From an uncultured Desulfovibrio sp. (GTDB taxonomy: Bacteria; Desulfobacterota; Desulfovibrionia; Desulfovibrionales; Desulfovibrionaceae): a stretch of 14,132 nucleotides of DNA. This document shows positions 13,402 through 14,132 of this stretch, piece by piece; the stretch's first letter is position 1, and each line of letters begins with the position of its first letter. Under the pieces are notes generated by a model. That model saw only the letters and a list, made by a program, of their open reading frames with translations. It did not search any database and was not told the DNA's origin. The stretch is taken from contig NZ_CASDOY010000052.1 of the NCBI RefSeq assembly GCF_949282365.1, positions 1 to 14,132 of the forward strand, given 5' to 3'. The translations under genes were made by a program, and so were the position numbers.

Positions 13402-13440
13402 GGAGGAGCGTCTTTCCCGCCGGGAAGACGCTCCTCCTTT
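13402..13440 (+). terminator. Strong hairpin, probable terminator after thiH
   Basis: GGAGGAGCGTCTT (13402-13414) and CCC (13416-13418) pair with 13422-13437, a 16-bp stem with one bulged T and a 3-base loop. Only TTT follows directly (13438-13440). It probably ends the thiSGH transcript, at least in part, before thiF. Confidence 0.6.
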
Positions 13441-13547
13441 CCGTCATGAGGGCCGGGCAAGATCATTTCGTGACGCGTCCGGGCATGCCGCCTCGTGATG
13501 TGCGCACACGTCCGTCCTGCATCTTCAACCTTTTTGTGGAGCCTGCC
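13441..13547 (+). other. Leader upstream of thiF
   Basis: The 107 bases before thiF contain a 10-bp palindrome TGTGCGCACA (13499-13508), a CTTTTT run (13530-13535) and GGAG at 13538-13541, six bases before the thiF ATG. I could not define a firm -35/-10 pair, so it is unclear whether thiF has its own promoter or depends on read-through from thiH. Confidence 0.4.
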
Positions 13548-14132
13548 ATGAGCGAGAACATATTGCGTCAGGGCCTGACGCGCTATCTTTCCCCTGCCCG
13601 TCTGGAGGCCCTGCGCGCCGCGCGGGTGGGCGTGGCCGGCGCGGGCGGTCTGGGCTCCAATGCCGTGCTGATGCTGGCCCGCAGCGGCGTGGAGCATTTC
13701 CTGCTCATCGACGACGACGTGGTGGACGCCTCCAACCTCAACCGGCAGCAGTTCTGGCCCCGGCATCTGGGCCGTCCCAAGGTGGAGGTCCTGGCCGAGC
13801 TGGTGCGGGAACTGAACCCCGACGCCCGGGTGGAGACCTGCCGCCTGCGCATCGACGCCGGCAACGTGGACGGGCTGGTGGCCCGCTGTCCCCTGTGGCT
13901 GGAAGCCCTGGACGGGGCCGCGGACAAGCGCCTGCTGGTGGAAACGGCCATGCTCTCGGGCCGGCGCATCGCCAGTGCCTCGGGCATGGGCGGCTTCGGC
14001 GGCAAGCCCATGCAGAAGCGCGTGCTGGGCAATCTGGTGCTGGTGGGCGACTTCGAGACCGACGTGCTGGAATATCCGCCCTTGGCCCCGCGCGTGACCG
14101 AGGCCGCGGCCCTGCTGGCCGACGCCCTGCTG
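13548..14132 (+). CDS. thiF: ThiF-family adenylyltransferase (partial, runs off window)
   Basis: The 195 residues seen form the start of an E1-like enzyme that adenylates the ThiS C-terminus before sulfur transfer. It shows the nucleotide-binding GAGGLGS (31-37), acidic residues D56-D58 after the second strand, SNLNRQQF (62-69) with the ATP-contacting arginine, K78, and LEALDGAADK (118-127), followed by ASGMGGFGG. No CxxC zinc pair is seen so far. This fits the short 'family 2' ThiF of anaerobes, often found with ThiS-ThiG-ThiH. The ATG at 13548 has GGAG at 13538-13541, and the frame stays open to the last base, so the end is outside the window. HesA/MoeB-type relatives share these motifs; ThiF is chosen from context. 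Confidence 0.88.
   Translation, partial: MSENILRQGLTRYLSPARLEALRAARVGVAGAGGLGSNAVLMLARSGVEHFLLIDDDVVDASNLNRQQFWPRHLGRPKVEVLAELVRELNPDARVETCRLRIDAGNVDGLVARCPLWLEALDGAADKRLLVETAMLSGRRIASASGMGGFGGKPMQKRVLGNLVLVGDFETDVLEYPPLAPRVTEAAALLADALL

Noticed and set aside
1..14132. CRISPR array, tRNA or rRNA genes, integrase or transposase
   Set aside because: No regularly spaced repeat-spacer pattern, tRNA cloverleaf or mobile-element gene could be recognised anywhere in the window.

Overview
The window is about 65% GC with dense, codon-biased genes. Its gene content (a complete HdrCBA-Flx cluster with a double-domain FlxD-FlxC protein, a stand-alone di-Mop molybdenum-binding protein and a split thiS-thiG-thiH / thiF locus) points to a sulfate-reducing deltaproteobacterium of the Desulfovibrionaceae. 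That assignment is inference from gene content; no rRNA is present to confirm it.

Region 1 (1-7618) is one operon read left to right: a roughly 300 bp leader, then hdrC, hdrB, hdrA, a fused flxD-flxC, flxB and flxA, closed by a strong UUCG-loop terminator. The first five genes overlap by 4 to 13 bases, so they are very probably translationally coupled. Together they encode a soluble NADH dehydrogenase/heterodisulfide reductase of the FlxABCD-HdrABC type. FlxA takes electrons from NAD(P)H. FlxB, FlxC and the MvhD-like FlxD pass them to the FAD of HdrA, where they are thought to be bifurcated to ferredoxin and, through HdrC, to the disulfide-reducing HdrB. All expected cysteine motifs are intact. 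Unusual points are the FlxD-FlxC fusion, a 140-residue Ala/Lys/Pro/Glu-rich extension on FlxA, and the lack of an alcohol dehydrogenase gene just upstream.

Region 2 (7619-9100) is mostly non-coding. It holds a GC-rich spacer with short direct repeats, an AT-rich stretch, a gene for a two-domain Mop (molbindin) protein with its own terminator, and a second GC-rich spacer.

Region 3 (9037-10740) is a divergent pair: a minus-strand gene for a small exported NTF2/SnoaL-like protein and a plus-strand cysteine synthase gene. Each has a recognisable sigma70 promoter and terminator, and a perfect 10-bp-arm inverted repeat lies between the two -35 boxes.

Region 4 (10741-14132) makes the thiazole half of thiamine. 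A promoter leads straight into a TPP riboswitch with an unusual extra hairpin and a transcription-terminator platform, then thiS, thiG, thiH. After a 248 bp gap containing two very strong hairpins comes a thiF-like gene cut off by the window end. CysK supplies cysteine, the usual sulfur source for thiazole synthesis, so regions 3 and 4 are metabolically linked. I see no wholly new system. The best leads are the riboswitch insertion, the Flx architecture, the divergent-promoter palindrome and the thiH-thiF hairpins.
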